Source: Cupriavidus plantarum (lineage in GTDB: Bacteria; Pseudomonadota; Gammaproteobacteria; Burkholderiales; Burkholderiaceae). From it: a stretch of 64,000 nt of DNA. The position numbers were made by a program, and so were the translations under genes. The stretch is taken from assembly GCF_905397285.1 (NCBI RefSeq), contig NZ_CAJPUX010000005.1:62001-126000 (forward strand). The letters run 5' to 3'. Of this stretch, positions 1 to 8,138 are shown piece after piece (the first letter of the stretch is position 1; every line of letters starts with the position of its first letter). The notes below the pieces were generated by a model. That model had not been told where the DNA came from. It saw only the letters and a program-made list of their open reading frames with translations, and did no database searches.

Positions 1-1255
1 TCGCCTGGCCGAGCAGACGCGCGGTCGCGATCACGCCGCTTGCGCCGCCCGCGCGTTCGCGTGGCGCGCTCGACATCAGCGCCTTGAGGTTGGGCGACTG
101 GAAAAAGCCGAAACCCGCGCCGCAGATCGACATGCGAATGCCGATATCGAGCGCGCTCGCATCGGCCGGCATCATCGCGAGCGAGGCCATGCCCGCGCAC
201 ATCACGGCAAGACCCACGCCGCCGAGCAGCCCCGGCGGGTACTTGTCGGACATACGGCCGGCGATCGGCGCCATCAGTGCGACGACGGCCGACCACGGTG
301 TCATCAGGAAACCGGTTTCCACCGGATTGCGGCCGAGCACGTGCTCGAAGTAAAACGGCAGCGACACGAATGCCAGGCCCTGCGCGGCGAACGAGCAGAT
401 GGCGGTGAGTGTCGACAGCGCGAACATGCGGCGCTTGAACAGATCGACGGGAAGCATCGGCGCCGGATGGCCGCGCTCGCGGCGCAGCATCAGCAGCAGC
501 GCGACCACGAAGACCGCGGCGGCGATGGCGACATGTTCCGTCGGCGCGCGCTGCACCCCCTCCCCGAGTGCGAAGATCAGCGAGGCGAAGGTGATGACGT
601 TGAGGATCGCGGCCACCGGATCGAAGCCATGCTGGCTGCGCGGCGTCTGCGGCAGCGATTTCCAGGCGATGGCCATCGCCAGCAACCCGATCGGCAGGTT
701 GACCGCGAACAGCCATTGCCACGGGCCCATCGACAGGATGATCGACGCCACCGTCGGCCCGACCGCGAACGACACGCCGACGACCAGCGCATTGAGGCCG
801 AGCCCGCGTCCCATGCGATGGGGCGGGAAAATCGCGCCGATCAGCGCCGCGTTGACGCTCATGACCGCCGCCGCGCCGATCCCCTGCAACACACGCGCCG
901 CCGCCAGCGACGGCAGCGACCACGCCATCGCGCAGACCACCGACGAGAGAATGAACACCACGAGGCCGCCAAGATACACGCGCCGGTGGCCGACCTTGCC
1001 GCCGAGCGCGGCAAACGGCAGCAGGGTCGCGACCATCGCGAGCTGGTAGGCATTGATGATCCACACCGACGCGGCGGGCGTGGCGTGGATATCGGCCGCG
1101 ATCGCGGGCAGCGCGGTGTTGGCGATGGCGGTATCGAGCGTGGCCAGCGAGACCGCGATCATGATGGCCGCCATGCCGCGCTTCTCGCGCGCGGTCATCG
1201 GCTTGTCTTCGGGCGTGGGCGCGGGCGTGGGCGCGGAGGTGGCGGTGTTCTGCAC
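1..1255 (-). CDS. MFS drug-efflux transporter, DHA2 (14-TM) type, 3' end missing
   Basis: Inner-membrane proton-coupled exporter of the EmrB/QacA type. About 418 codons are visible before the gene leaves the window. The first helix carries the DHA2 motif LDTAIANTALP (about residues 33-43), followed by WIINAYQL and a motif-A loop GGKVGHRR near residue 80. A motif-C-like stretch (GVSFAVGPTVASI) marks the protein as an antiporter rather than an importer. The start is taken as GTG at 1255; an in-frame ATG at 1198 would remove 19 residues rich in Thr-Pro-Ala and is a real alternative, since the helix begins after it. The extra N-terminus is encoded by two perfect 12-bp tandem units (1211-1234). 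It follows a LysR gene on the same strand after 124 bp, so that regulator may control it. The substrate cannot be told from sequence. Confidence 0.85.
   Translation of the reverse strand, partial: MQNTATSAPTPAPTPEDKPMTAREKRGMAAIMIAVSLATLDTAIANTALPAIAADIHATPAASVWIINAYQLAMVATLLPFAALGGKVGHRRVYLGGLVVFILSSVVCAMAWSLPSLAAARVLQGIGAAAVMSVNAALIGAIFPPHRMGRGLGLNALVVGVSFAVGPTVASIILSMGPWQWLFAVNLPIGLLAMAIAWKSLPQTPRSQHGFDPVAAILNVITFASLIFALGEGVQRAPTEHVAIAAAVFVVALLLMLRRERGHPAPMLPVDLFKRRMFALSTLTAICSFAAQGLAFVSLPFYFEHVLGRNPVETGFLMTPWSAVVALMAPIAGRMSDKYPPGLLGGVGLAVMCAGMASLAMMPADASALDIGIRMSICGAGFGFFQSPNLKALMSSAPRERAGGASGVIATARLLGQA
1211..1234. repeat. 12-bp tandem repeat, 2 perfect units
   Basis: Two identical 12-bp units (GGGCGTGGGCGC) encode Pro-Thr-Pro-Ala twice in the N-terminal tail of the MFS gene. 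This is one of five 12-bp in-frame repeats in the window. Confidence 0.8.
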
Positions 1256-1379
1256 GATGGGGGCGAGTGTCGTAGGCGGTGAGGGACGGGAAATCCGTTG
1301 TCGGGTCAACGATTCCCAAACCGAACGATACGACAAAATCGGCCGCCTTGCAGGGTCGGTGGCCGGCATTTCCTGAATC

Positions 1380-2270
1380 TCACGCTTTGTCGCCGAACTC
1401 CCGCGAAACCCAGTCCATAAAGACGCGTACTCGTGGCGAGAGCTGGCGGCTGCGCGGATAGAGCAGCGATACGGGCATCAGCGGCGGCGGAAACCGCGGC
1501 AGCAAGGCCACGAGCGTCCCGCGCGCCAGGTCCTCGGCCACGCGATACCTCGGCACCTGGATGATGCCGAGGCCCAGCCGGCACGCGGCCGCCACGGTAT
1601 CGGAGCCGCTCATCGAGACAGGCGATACGAGCATGCGCTCGCGCAGCGCGCCGTCCTCCATGAACTCGAGCGGCAGTACCCCGCCGGTAAGGCTGGACCG
1701 GAAGCCGATCATGCGATGGGCGTCGAGGTCGTCGAGCGTCTGCGGCAGGCCAAATCGCGCCACATAGTCGGGCGCGGCGCAGGTGACCTGCTCGAGCTGC
1801 GCGACGCGCCGCGCGATCATGTCGCTGTCCTGCGGCGTGCCGGCGCGCACCACGCAATCGATGCCCTCGCGCACGAGGTCGACGAGGCGGTCCCCCTCGC
1901 TGATCTGGAGTTCGATGCCGGGATAGCGCCCGAGAAACGCCGGTAGCCCCGGCAGCAGGAAATGCCGCGCGAGCTGGCCATGCACGTCCACACGCAGCAC
2001 GCCCTTCGGCGTCGCACCCGCGAAGCTGGACTCCGCTTCCTCGAAGTCGGCAAGCAGGCGGCGGCACCGCTGGAAATACGCTTCGCCGTCCAGCGTCGCG
2101 CTCACGTGTCGCGTGGTCCGCTGCAACAGGCGCACGCCGAGACGCGCCTCCAGCTGCTTGATCGCATCGGTGACGGTCGACCGCGGGAGGTCGAGGTCCT
2201 GCGCGGCGGCCGTAAAGCTGCCGCGCTCCACGATGCGGACGAAGACCCGCATGGTGTCGATTCGGTCCAT
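1380..2270 (-). CDS. LysR-family transcriptional regulator
   Basis: 296 residues, the usual LysR length. The N-terminal winged helix-turn-helix is clear (FVRIVERGSFTAAAQDLDLPRSTVTDAIKQLEARLGVRLLQRTTR, residues 9-54), then a linker helix and a periplasmic-binding-protein-like effector domain beginning near residue 93 (GVLRVDVHGQLARHFLLPGLPAFLGRYPGIELQI). The sequence resembles the large group of LysR proteins that control nearby MFS pumps or oxidoreductases. It lies upstream of, and on the same strand as, the MFS gene ending the window, so co-transcription is likely. The effector is unknown. Confidence 0.92.
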   Translation of the reverse strand: MDRIDTMRVFVRIVERGSFTAAAQDLDLPRSTVTDAIKQLEARLGVRLLQRTTRHVSATLDGEAYFQRCRRLLADFEEAESSFAGATPKGVLRVDVHGQLARHFLLPGLPAFLGRYPGIELQISEGDRLVDLVREGIDCVVRAGTPQDSDMIARRVAQLEQVTCAAPDYVARFGLPQTLDDLDAHRMIGFRSSLTGGVLPLEFMEDGALRERMLVSPVSMSGSDTVAAACRLGLGIIQVPRYRVAEDLARGTLVALLPRFPPPLMPVSLLYPRSRQLSPRVRVFMDWVSREFGDKA

Positions 2271-2302
2271 GCCGTGGGAAACCTTTCGAAGATGCGGCGG
2301 TA

Positions 2303-2839
2303 TCAGTACCGCATCTGCACGTCGTCGACGCGATTGGTGCGGATATTGAACAGGCAGGTGTAGCGGAACGACATGGCCTCGTCGCTCGCATCGGGCTCGA
2401 AGGTGCCCTCGCCATTGACGCCCGCCTGGGTGGCGGACTGCTGATAGATGCGCTCGCGGTCCGGCATCATCATGATGCTGCCCGGCTGCGGATAACGGGT
2501 CTTGACCGCGTTGGCGACGACCTTCTCGCAGGCATTGCCCGCGGCCTCGAGCGTCGCGCGGCTCAGGCCGCCGTAGGCGCCCGAGCTACCGGGTGCCGGC
2601 GTGATGGTCGTCGACGGCGCCGGCGCCGGCGAAGGAAGGCGCTGCGGCTGCGATGGCGCGTCGAAGAAAGGCGTCGACGTGCAGGCGGCGAGCATTGACA
2701 GCGTCAGCGCCGATGCCAGCTTCAGTGTCGGCGTCAGCGCCGACTGCAGTGTGGACCGCGGTGTTGACCGCAGTGTGGACCGCAGTGTTGACTTCAGTGC
2801 CGGAGCGAGGCGGATAGGTGTACGCGGGGTGCGGGACAT
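2303..2839 (-). CDS. Putative secreted lipoprotein, unknown function
   Basis: 178 residues from the ATG at 2839. The frame is open further upstream to 2923, but that part reads like untranslated leader. A lipobox (MLAAC) near residue 54 suggests export and lipidation, although the signal region is unusually long. It is stretched by a 12-bp tandem repeat giving a Ser-Thr-Leu-Arg pattern. The mature part has a Pro/Ala-rich linker, then a folded-looking domain with CEKVVANAVKTRYP and a C-terminal CLFNIRTNRVDDVQMRY, giving two cysteines that could pair. I do not recognise the family. It sits between LysR and HxlR genes on the same strand with short gaps. Confidence 0.7.
   Translation of the reverse strand: MSRTPRTPIRLAPALKSTLRSTLRSTPRSTLQSALTPTLKLASALTLSMLAACTSTPFFDAPSQPQRLPSPAPAPSTTITPAPGSSGAYGGLSRATLEAAGNACEKVVANAVKTRYPQPGSIMMMPDRERIYQQSATQAGVNGEGTFEPDASDEAMSFRYTCLFNIRTNRVDDVQMRY
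2747..2806. repeat. 12-bp tandem repeat, about 5 units
   Basis: Five imperfect 12-bp units with consensus CAGTGTGGACCG lie inside the signal-peptide region of the lipoprotein gene. They keep the frame and code for a basic Ser/Thr-rich four-residue unit on the minus strand. Confidence 0.8.
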
Positions 2840-2948
2840 CTGGTCGTTCCAAGATCGTGGGCGGGAACCCGTGGACGTAAGCCCGGACCCATCGACTGTA
2901 TGCCAGAAATGCCTTTGGAGCAACCTGACACCCGTTTACCCCCAAATC

Positions 2949-3449
2949 TTACGAACCCGTCATATGCGTGGCCGCGGAGGCGATGCGCGCGCGCGTACGT
3001 TCGCTGGCCGCCGGTCCCGCCGCCACGACATGGCGTCCCATTTTCAGCTGTTCGCCGCTGGCCGCATCGACCAGCACGGGGTCGACGGCCTGTCCCGTCT
3101 CGCGATCGACGAGCTGCACGCTCACGCCTTCGGGCGCGAAATACCGGTTACCCCACGCGAGCATCGCGAGCAGCACGGGACGGAAGTCGCGGCCGCACTG
3201 CGTCAGCACGTATTCGTATCGCGGCGGACGCTCTGAGTACTGGCGCTTCTCGAGCAACCCTTCCTCCACCAGCGCATTGAGACGCCGCGTCAGCATGTTG
3301 GGCGCGATGTCGAGGTTGCGCTGGAACTCGTCGAAGCGCGTCGTGCCATAGAACGCGTCGCGCAGAATCAGGATGCTCCACCACTCGCCCACCCGTTCGA
3401 GACTGCGGGCAATGGGACATTGCATGTTTCGGAATGTCTTGCGTTGCAT
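2949..3449 (-). CDS. HxlR-family winged-helix regulator
   Basis: 166 residues. The HxlR signature is present: CPIARSLERVGEWWSILILRDAFYGTTRFDEFQRNLDIAPNMLTRRLNALVEEGLLEKRQYSERPPRYEYVLT (residues 11-83). The family binds DNA as a dimer and senses small electrophiles or drugs. The C-terminal 60 residues extend beyond the basic fold and include a loop with VDRETGQAVDPVLVD. A Shine-Dalgarno GGGAG lies 9 nt ahead of the ATG at 3449. It lies 75 bp downstream of emrB on the same strand and is the best candidate for the local regulator that binds the palindrome in the emrA promoter. That link is inference. Confidence 0.9.
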   Translation of the reverse strand: MQRKTFRNMQCPIARSLERVGEWWSILILRDAFYGTTRFDEFQRNLDIAPNMLTRRLNALVEEGLLEKRQYSERPPRYEYVLTQCGRDFRPVLLAMLAWGNRYFAPEGVSVQLVDRETGQAVDPVLVDAASGEQLKMGRHVVAAGPAASERTRARIASAATHMTGS

Positions 3450-3524
3450 GATGTTTGCGCTCCCCAGCGCGCCGCGAGCGACGCGCGCCTGTCGAAATGT
3501 TTTCCCCCGATGATACCTGCCCCG

Positions 3525-5162
3525 TCAATGCGCATCGGCGGAGGGCATCTTCGGTGGAACGACTTTTTTCATGAAGGGCACGACGAGCAGCGACAGTGCG
3601 AAGCCGATCATGATCACGAAGAACGCGTCGCTGAAGGTCTGCGTCAGCGCCTCGCGCAGCGTCAGCGCGGCCAGTTGCTTCCATGCCGCCGCCTGCGCGG
3701 CCACGGCGTCGTAGCCCAAGGCGATGAAGTTGCGCGCCACGCTATCGACGAGACCGGTCATCGCCTCGTTGGTGCTGTTGAGATGCTCGGCGAGGCGGAA
3801 GTAATGCAGATTCGTCCGATCGTTGATGATCGTCGCGCAGGCCGCAATGCCGATCGCGCCGCCGAGGTTGCGCATCAGGTTGAACAGGCCCGAAGCGAGC
3901 TTGAGCCGCTCGGGCGGCAGGCTGCCGAGTGTCAGCGTCACGATAGGCGCCACCGCAAACTGCTGGGCCGCGCCGCGCAGGGCCTGCGGCAGCAGCAGTT
4001 CCTGCCAGCCCCAGTCGTGCGTGATCGGCGTGAAGCACCACATCGACAGGCCGAACAGTCCCAGACCCACGACGAGCAGAATGCGCAGGTCGACGCGATT
4101 GCCGAGGTACGTGTACAGCGGGATCGATGCCACCTGGAACAGGCCCGTCGAGAACACCGCGAGGCCGATCTCCAGCGCGCTGAATCCGCGCACGCGTCCC
4201 AGGAACAGGGGCGTGAGGTAGATCGTCGCGAAGATGCCGATGCCCGTGATGAATGACAGCAGGCAACCGATCGCGAACGTCCGTTCCTTGAGCGCGCGGA
4301 GGTCGACGACGGGATTGGCATACGACAGCGTCCGCCACAGGAAGGCGACGCCCGAGATGCCCGCGATCCATGCCGTGGCGAGAATCGTGTCGTCGCCGAA
4401 CCAGTCCCAGCGCGGGCCCTCTTCCAGCGTGTATTCGAGGCAGCCCAGGAACGCCGCGAGCAGGATCATGCCGAGGTAGTCGGCGCCGCGCAGCAGCTTG
4501 AGGTCGGGCTTGTCGATCTTGACGAACAGCGGCACCGCGACGGTCACGAAGATGCCGGGAATCAGGTTGATGAAGAACAGCCAGTGCCACGAGAAGTTGT
4601 CGGTGATCCAGCCGCCGACGGTCGGGCCCAGCGTCGGGGCCAGCGACGACAGGCCGCCGACGGTGGCGGCCGCGATCACGCGTTGCGGGCCGGCGAAGAA
4701 GACGAACGCGGTGGTAAAGACCATCGGAATCATCGAACCGCCGAGGAAGCCTTGCAGCGCGCGGAACGCGATCATGCTCTGGATGTTCCACGCGAGGCCG
4801 CAGAGCATCGATGCCACGGTAAAGCCCGCCGCCGATGCCGCGAACAACCAGCGGGTCGACATCACGCGCGCGAGCCATCCCGACAAGGGGATGACGACGA
4901 TCTCCGCAATCAGATAGGCCGTTTGCACCCAGACGGTTTCGTCGGTGCCCGCGGAGAGGCCGCCGCCGATGTCGCGCAGCGACGCTGACACGATCTGGAT
5001 GTCGAGCAGCGCGATGAACATGCCCACGCACATCGTGGCGAAGGCGAAGATCTTCGCGCCGGTGGACAGTTCGCTGGCCGGGACGATCTGCTTGATCGGC
5101 GCCAGCGGTATGGGCGCCCGCGGTGGCTGCGATGGCGCCGGCGCGACTGCCGCGCCGCTCAT
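3525..5162 (-). CDS. emrB: EmrB-type MFS multidrug efflux permease
   Basis: 545 residues, a 14-helix DHA2 transporter that exports hydrophobic drugs in a tripartite complex with a membrane-fusion protein. The first helix reads FATMCVGMFIALLDIQIVSASLRDIGGGLSAGTDETVWVQTAYLIAEIVVIPLSGWLARVM. This matches EmrB/FarB proteins, including the WVQTAYLIAE segment typical of the group. The motif-C stretch GGLSSLAPTLGPTVGGWITDNFSWHWLFFINLIPGIF is present near residue 170. The ATG overlaps the emrA stop codon (ATGA at 5159-5162), so the two are translationally coupled. Confidence 0.93.
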   Translation of the reverse strand: MSGAAVAPAPSQPPRAPIPLAPIKQIVPASELSTGAKIFAFATMCVGMFIALLDIQIVSASLRDIGGGLSAGTDETVWVQTAYLIAEIVVIPLSGWLARVMSTRWLFAASAAGFTVASMLCGLAWNIQSMIAFRALQGFLGGSMIPMVFTTAFVFFAGPQRVIAAATVGGLSSLAPTLGPTVGGWITDNFSWHWLFFINLIPGIFVTVAVPLFVKIDKPDLKLLRGADYLGMILLAAFLGCLEYTLEEGPRWDWFGDDTILATAWIAGISGVAFLWRTLSYANPVVDLRALKERTFAIGCLLSFITGIGIFATIYLTPLFLGRVRGFSALEIGLAVFSTGLFQVASIPLYTYLGNRVDLRILLVVGLGLFGLSMWCFTPITHDWGWQELLLPQALRGAAQQFAVAPIVTLTLGSLPPERLKLASGLFNLMRNLGGAIGIAACATIINDRTNLHYFRLAEHLNSTNEAMTGLVDSVARNFIALGYDAVAAQAAAWKQLAALTLREALTQTFSDAFFVIMIGFALSLLVVPFMKKVVPPKMPSADAH

Positions 5163-6256
5163 GATTTCACCTTGGTGTCGACCTCGGCGGTGACCGACAG
5201 GCCCGGCCGCAGTAGCCCCAGGCGCGCGTCAGCGTCGTCGAGCAGCACACGGACGGGCACGCGCTGCACGATCTTCGTAAAGTTGCCCGTGGCGTTTTCC
5301 GGCGGCAGCACGCTGAACTGCGCGCCGGTCGCGGGTGCGAGGCTGCCGAGGTGGCCGTGGAAGACGCGGCCGGGCAGCACGTCGGCGCGGATCGTCACCG
5401 GCATGCCGGGACGCATATGCGCGAGCTGGCTTTCCTTGTAGTTCGCGTCGATCCACAGGCCTTCCGCGGGGACCACGGACATCAGTTGCGACCCGCTGGC
5501 CGCATAGGCGCCGACGCGCGCGCGGCGGTTGCCGATGGTGCCATCGACGGGGGCGCGCAATTCGGTGTAGCCCACGTTGAGCCGCGCGAGGTCGCGTTCG
5601 GCGATGGCCTGGGCAAGCGCGGCCTGTGCCTGCTGTTTCTGCGTGCCGATGACGTCGAGCTGGCGTTCGGCGGCCACCAGCGCGGCTTGCGCCTTCTGGC
5701 CGTTGGCCACGGATTGCTTGTAGTCGGCGTCGGCTTTTTCAGAGCTTTGCGTGGAGACCGCCTGCTTGGCGACGAGACTCGCATAGCGGCGCTGGTCGTC
5801 TCTGGCCCGCACGGTCTCCGCATCGGTGGCCGCGACACCGGCGCGGGCCTGGCCGATGACGGCCTGCTGGAGGCGCTGGTTTGCATCGAGGTTGGCGAGC
5901 AGCGCCTGCTGCGCGGCCACGGCACCCTCGGCCCGCGCGAGCACGGCGCGGTAGTCGCGGTCGTCGATGCGGGCGAGCAGGTCGCCGGCGTGGACCGCCT
6001 GGTTGTCGGTGACGGCGACCTCGGTGATATAGCCCGCGACCTTCGTGCCCACGACCGTGACATCGCCGCCGACGTAGGCGTCATCCGTTTCCTCGACGAA
6101 CCGGCCGGTCGTCCACCAGTGGGCGCCATAGACGACGACGGCGGCACCGGCGATCACCGCTACGGCGATGGTGATGAGGCGCTTTGCGCCGGGCCGGACA
6201 CGCGAGGCATTGGCAGATTCCGAGGGCGCGCGCTCGGCGGCGGTGCTGGTCGTCAT
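5159..6256 (-). CDS. emrA: EmrA/HlyD-family membrane-fusion protein
   Basis: 365 residues from the ATG at 6256, chosen because an AGGA ribosome-binding site precedes it and because the upstream open frame crosses the promoter. Residues 25-45 form one transmembrane anchor (RLITIAVAVIAGAAVVVYGAHWW). Next come the biotinyl-lipoyl-like half-motif (EETDDAYVGGDVTVVGTKVAGYITEVAVTDNQAVHAGDLLARIDDRDY), a long alpha-hairpin coiled coil, and the second half-motif (LNVGYTELRAPVDGTIGNRRARVGAYA). It would bridge EmrB and an outer-membrane channel, here probably the divergent NodT-type protein. Confidence 0.93.
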   Translation of the reverse strand: MTTSTAAERAPSESANASRVRPGAKRLITIAVAVIAGAAVVVYGAHWWTTGRFVEETDDAYVGGDVTVVGTKVAGYITEVAVTDNQAVHAGDLLARIDDRDYRAVLARAEGAVAAQQALLANLDANQRLQQAVIGQARAGVAATDAETVRARDDQRRYASLVAKQAVSTQSSEKADADYKQSVANGQKAQAALVAAERQLDVIGTQKQQAQAALAQAIAERDLARLNVGYTELRAPVDGTIGNRRARVGAYAASGSQLMSVVPAEGLWIDANYKESQLAHMRPGMPVTIRADVLPGRVFHGHLGSLAPATGAQFSVLPPENATGNFTKIVQRVPVRVLLDDADARLGLLRPGLSVTAEVDTKVKS

Positions 6257-6345
6257 GGGCAGGTTCCTGTTCGGGGTTGCTATCAAGTTGAAAGTTAGTA
6301 TAGAGTTGTTACTAGCACGATGCAAGTTACTCTATCGGATTGCCC
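6257..6345. promoter_or_regulatory. Divergent emrAB / outer-membrane factor promoter with palindromic operator
   Basis: This AT-rich island separates emrA from the divergent outer-membrane gene. On the minus strand TTGCAT (6325-6320) and TATACT (6302-6297) are spaced by 17 bp, a near-consensus sigma-70 promoter for emrAB. An inverted repeat TAGTA-N9-TACTA (6296-6314) lies over its -10 box, where a bound dimer would block RNA polymerase. A weaker plus-strand promoter may be TTGTTA (6306-6311) and TACTCT (6328-6333). Similar AGTTA-type motifs recur nearby. Which regulator binds is unproven; the adjacent HxlR protein is the obvious candidate. Confidence 0.6.
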
Positions 6346-8049
6346 ATGAACCTGTCGTCGACCCCGCTTCCGTCCCGCGAGCCGCCTGAGGTGGCACATT
6401 GCGTCGCACCTTTCGTTGCACATTCCGTCGCACATGCCGTCGCGCCTTTCGCCGCGCCGGCGCCGGCATCGCCCGCCGAGGCAGACGCGCCGCAGACGTC
6501 GGCGGTGCCGACCGGGCCGGCTGGGCGGCCGCCGGGCCGCAACGCCCGCGCACAAGGCGCGTCGCGCGGGCGCGCCGACACAGGTGCGGACATAGGCGCC
6601 GATCGTGGCGGCGTGCTGCGTACCTTGCCGTGGCTCGCCGCGGCGGCGCTGGCGCTCGCCGGCTGCGCGGTCGGTCCCGACTATCGGCAGCCGGACCTCG
6701 CCCCATCGGCCGCGTACCCTCACGCCTACGTCCTCGCATCGCGTGCGGCGAGCGCGCCCGCGCCGTCGCTGGACACGTGGTGGCTCGGTTTCAACGACCC
6801 CACGCTGACCCGCATCGTCCAGCGCGCGCTGAACCAGAACCTCGACCTCGCGGCCGCCGTGGCACGCGTCGAGCAGGCGCGGGCGGTGGCGCAGGAGGCT
6901 GGCGCGGCGCTGCTGCCGCAGGGGAGTCTCGAGGCCGGCGTGCTGAAGCAGCGACGGTCGCTCGCCAGCCCGATCGGCAAGATTACGAACGCGCTGCAGG
7001 GCGACGGCCGGAGCGTCGCGCTTTATGACGTCGGCGCGGCCGCAAGCTGGGAGATCGACGTCGCCGGCGGGCTGCGCCGCGGCGCGGAGGCCGCCAGTGC
7101 GGAGGCCGAAGCCGCGGAAGCCGAGCATCTCGGCGTGCGCGTGACCGTCGCCGCCGAGGCCGCCGACGCCTACTTCCGCATTCGCGGCGCGCAACGACGC
7201 ATTGCGATCGCCGAAGATCAGATCGCCACCAACGGACGCCTGCTGGAACTGGTGAGGCTGAGGCAGCAGGACGGCCTCGCCGCCATCCGCGAAGTCGCGC
7301 AGGCGGAAGCGCTCGTCGCACAGGCTCGCACGACGGTTCCGCCCTTGCGCATCGCACTGCAAACGCAACTGAACCGGCTCGACGTGCTGATGGGCGCGGA
7401 GCCCGGCACCTACGCGCGCGAACTCGACTCCGACGGCTCGGTAGCCGCGACCACCGCGGTGGTCCCCGCCATCTCCGCGGCGGAAGGCCCCGCCGCGCTG
7501 CTCCGCCGCAGACCCGACGTCATCGCCGCCGAACGCCGCCTTGCCGCGTCGAACGCGCGCATCGGCGTGGCCACGGCCGAGTACTACCCAAAGGTGTCGA
7601 TCTCGGGCCTGCTGGGGTTCGAAAGCCTGCAGGCGAACACGCTGTTCACCGCAAAAGCCTTCCAGCCGACGGCAACGGCGGGGCTGCGCTGGCGGCTATT
7701 CGACTTTGGGCGGGTGGATGCGGAGGTGAAGCAAGCCAAGGGGGCCAATGCGGAGGCCCTGGCCCACTACCGTCAATCGATGCTGCGCGCGACGGAAGAC
7801 GTGGAGAACGCCATCGTCACGCTGACGCAGCTGGAGACGCAATCCACGGAACTGGGGACCGAGGTAGACGCACACGTACGCGCGCGCAACGCGTCGGAGG
7901 ACGCGTACAAGGGCGGCGCGGTCAGCCTCTACGAGGTACTGGAGGAAGACCGCCTGCTACTGACGGCCCGCGACGAACAGGCCCGCGTGGTCGCCGACAA
8001 CGCGAGAGCCGCGGTGGCGACGTTCAGGGCATTGGGCGGGGGATGGTAA
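6346..8049 (+). CDS. NodT-family outer-membrane efflux lipoprotein (TolC-like)
   Basis: 567 residues from ATG 6346, or 478 from an in-frame GTG at 6613. The outer-membrane-factor domains are intact: the lipobox (LALAGC, Cys codon 6664-6666), VGPDYRQPDL, the repeated coiled-coil helices, and the second-repeat marker RRRPDVIAAERRLAASNARIGVATAEYYPKVSISG. The protein ends FRALGGGW as usual for the NodT/CusC/OprM group. The first roughly 90 residues before the signal peptide are odd: His/Ala/Val-rich, then Pro/Ala/Arg-rich, and built partly from 12-bp repeats. Either the true start is GTG 6613, which gives an ideal lipoprotein signal, or the leader is translated and would need explaining. It is divergent from emrAB and likely its outer-membrane partner. 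Confidence 0.9.
   Translation: MNLSSTPLPSREPPEVAHCVAPFVAHSVAHAVAPFAAPAPASPAEADAPQTSAVPTGPAGRPPGRNARAQGASRGRADTGADIGADRGGVLRTLPWLAAAALALAGCAVGPDYRQPDLAPSAAYPHAYVLASRAASAPAPSLDTWWLGFNDPTLTRIVQRALNQNLDLAAAVARVEQARAVAQEAGAALLPQGSLEAGVLKQRRSLASPIGKITNALQGDGRSVALYDVGAAASWEIDVAGGLRRGAEAASAEAEAAEAEHLGVRVTVAAEAADAYFRIRGAQRRIAIAEDQIATNGRLLELVRLRQQDGLAAIREVAQAEALVAQARTTVPPLRIALQTQLNRLDVLMGAEPGTYARELDSDGSVAATTAVVPAISAAEGPAALLRRRPDVIAAERRLAASNARIGVATAEYYPKVSISGLLGFESLQANTLFTAKAFQPTATAGLRWRLFDFGRVDAEVKQAKGANAEALAHYRQSMLRATEDVENAIVTLTQLETQSTELGTEVDAHVRARNASEDAYKGGAVSLYEVLEEDRLLLTARDEQARVVADNARAAVATFRALGGGW
6391..6450. repeat. 12-bp tandem repeat, 5 units
   Basis: Five 12-bp units with consensus GTCGCACATTCC lie near the 5' end of the NodT-family gene. 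They encode repeats of Val-Ala-His-Ser / Val-Ala-Pro-Phe. If translation starts at 6613 they lie in the untranslated leader. Confidence 0.8.
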
Positions 8050-8074
8050 GAAGCGGAAGCCCTCTCCCCCGGCC

Positions 8075-8093
8075 CCTCTCCCCATGGGAGAGG
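8075..8093. repeat. Short palindromic intergenic element, copy 1
   Basis: A perfect 8-bp stem (CCTCTCCC / GGGAGAGG) with a CAT loop lies between the convergent NodT and uvrA genes. Related hairpins occur at 41053-41072 and 48721-48744. It may act as a terminator or belong to a dispersed REP-like family; there is no T-tract. Confidence 0.65.
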
Positions 8094-8138
8094 AGAGAAA
8101 TTCCTAAAACAAGTGGAGGGCCCGCGGCGTGTCGCGTG

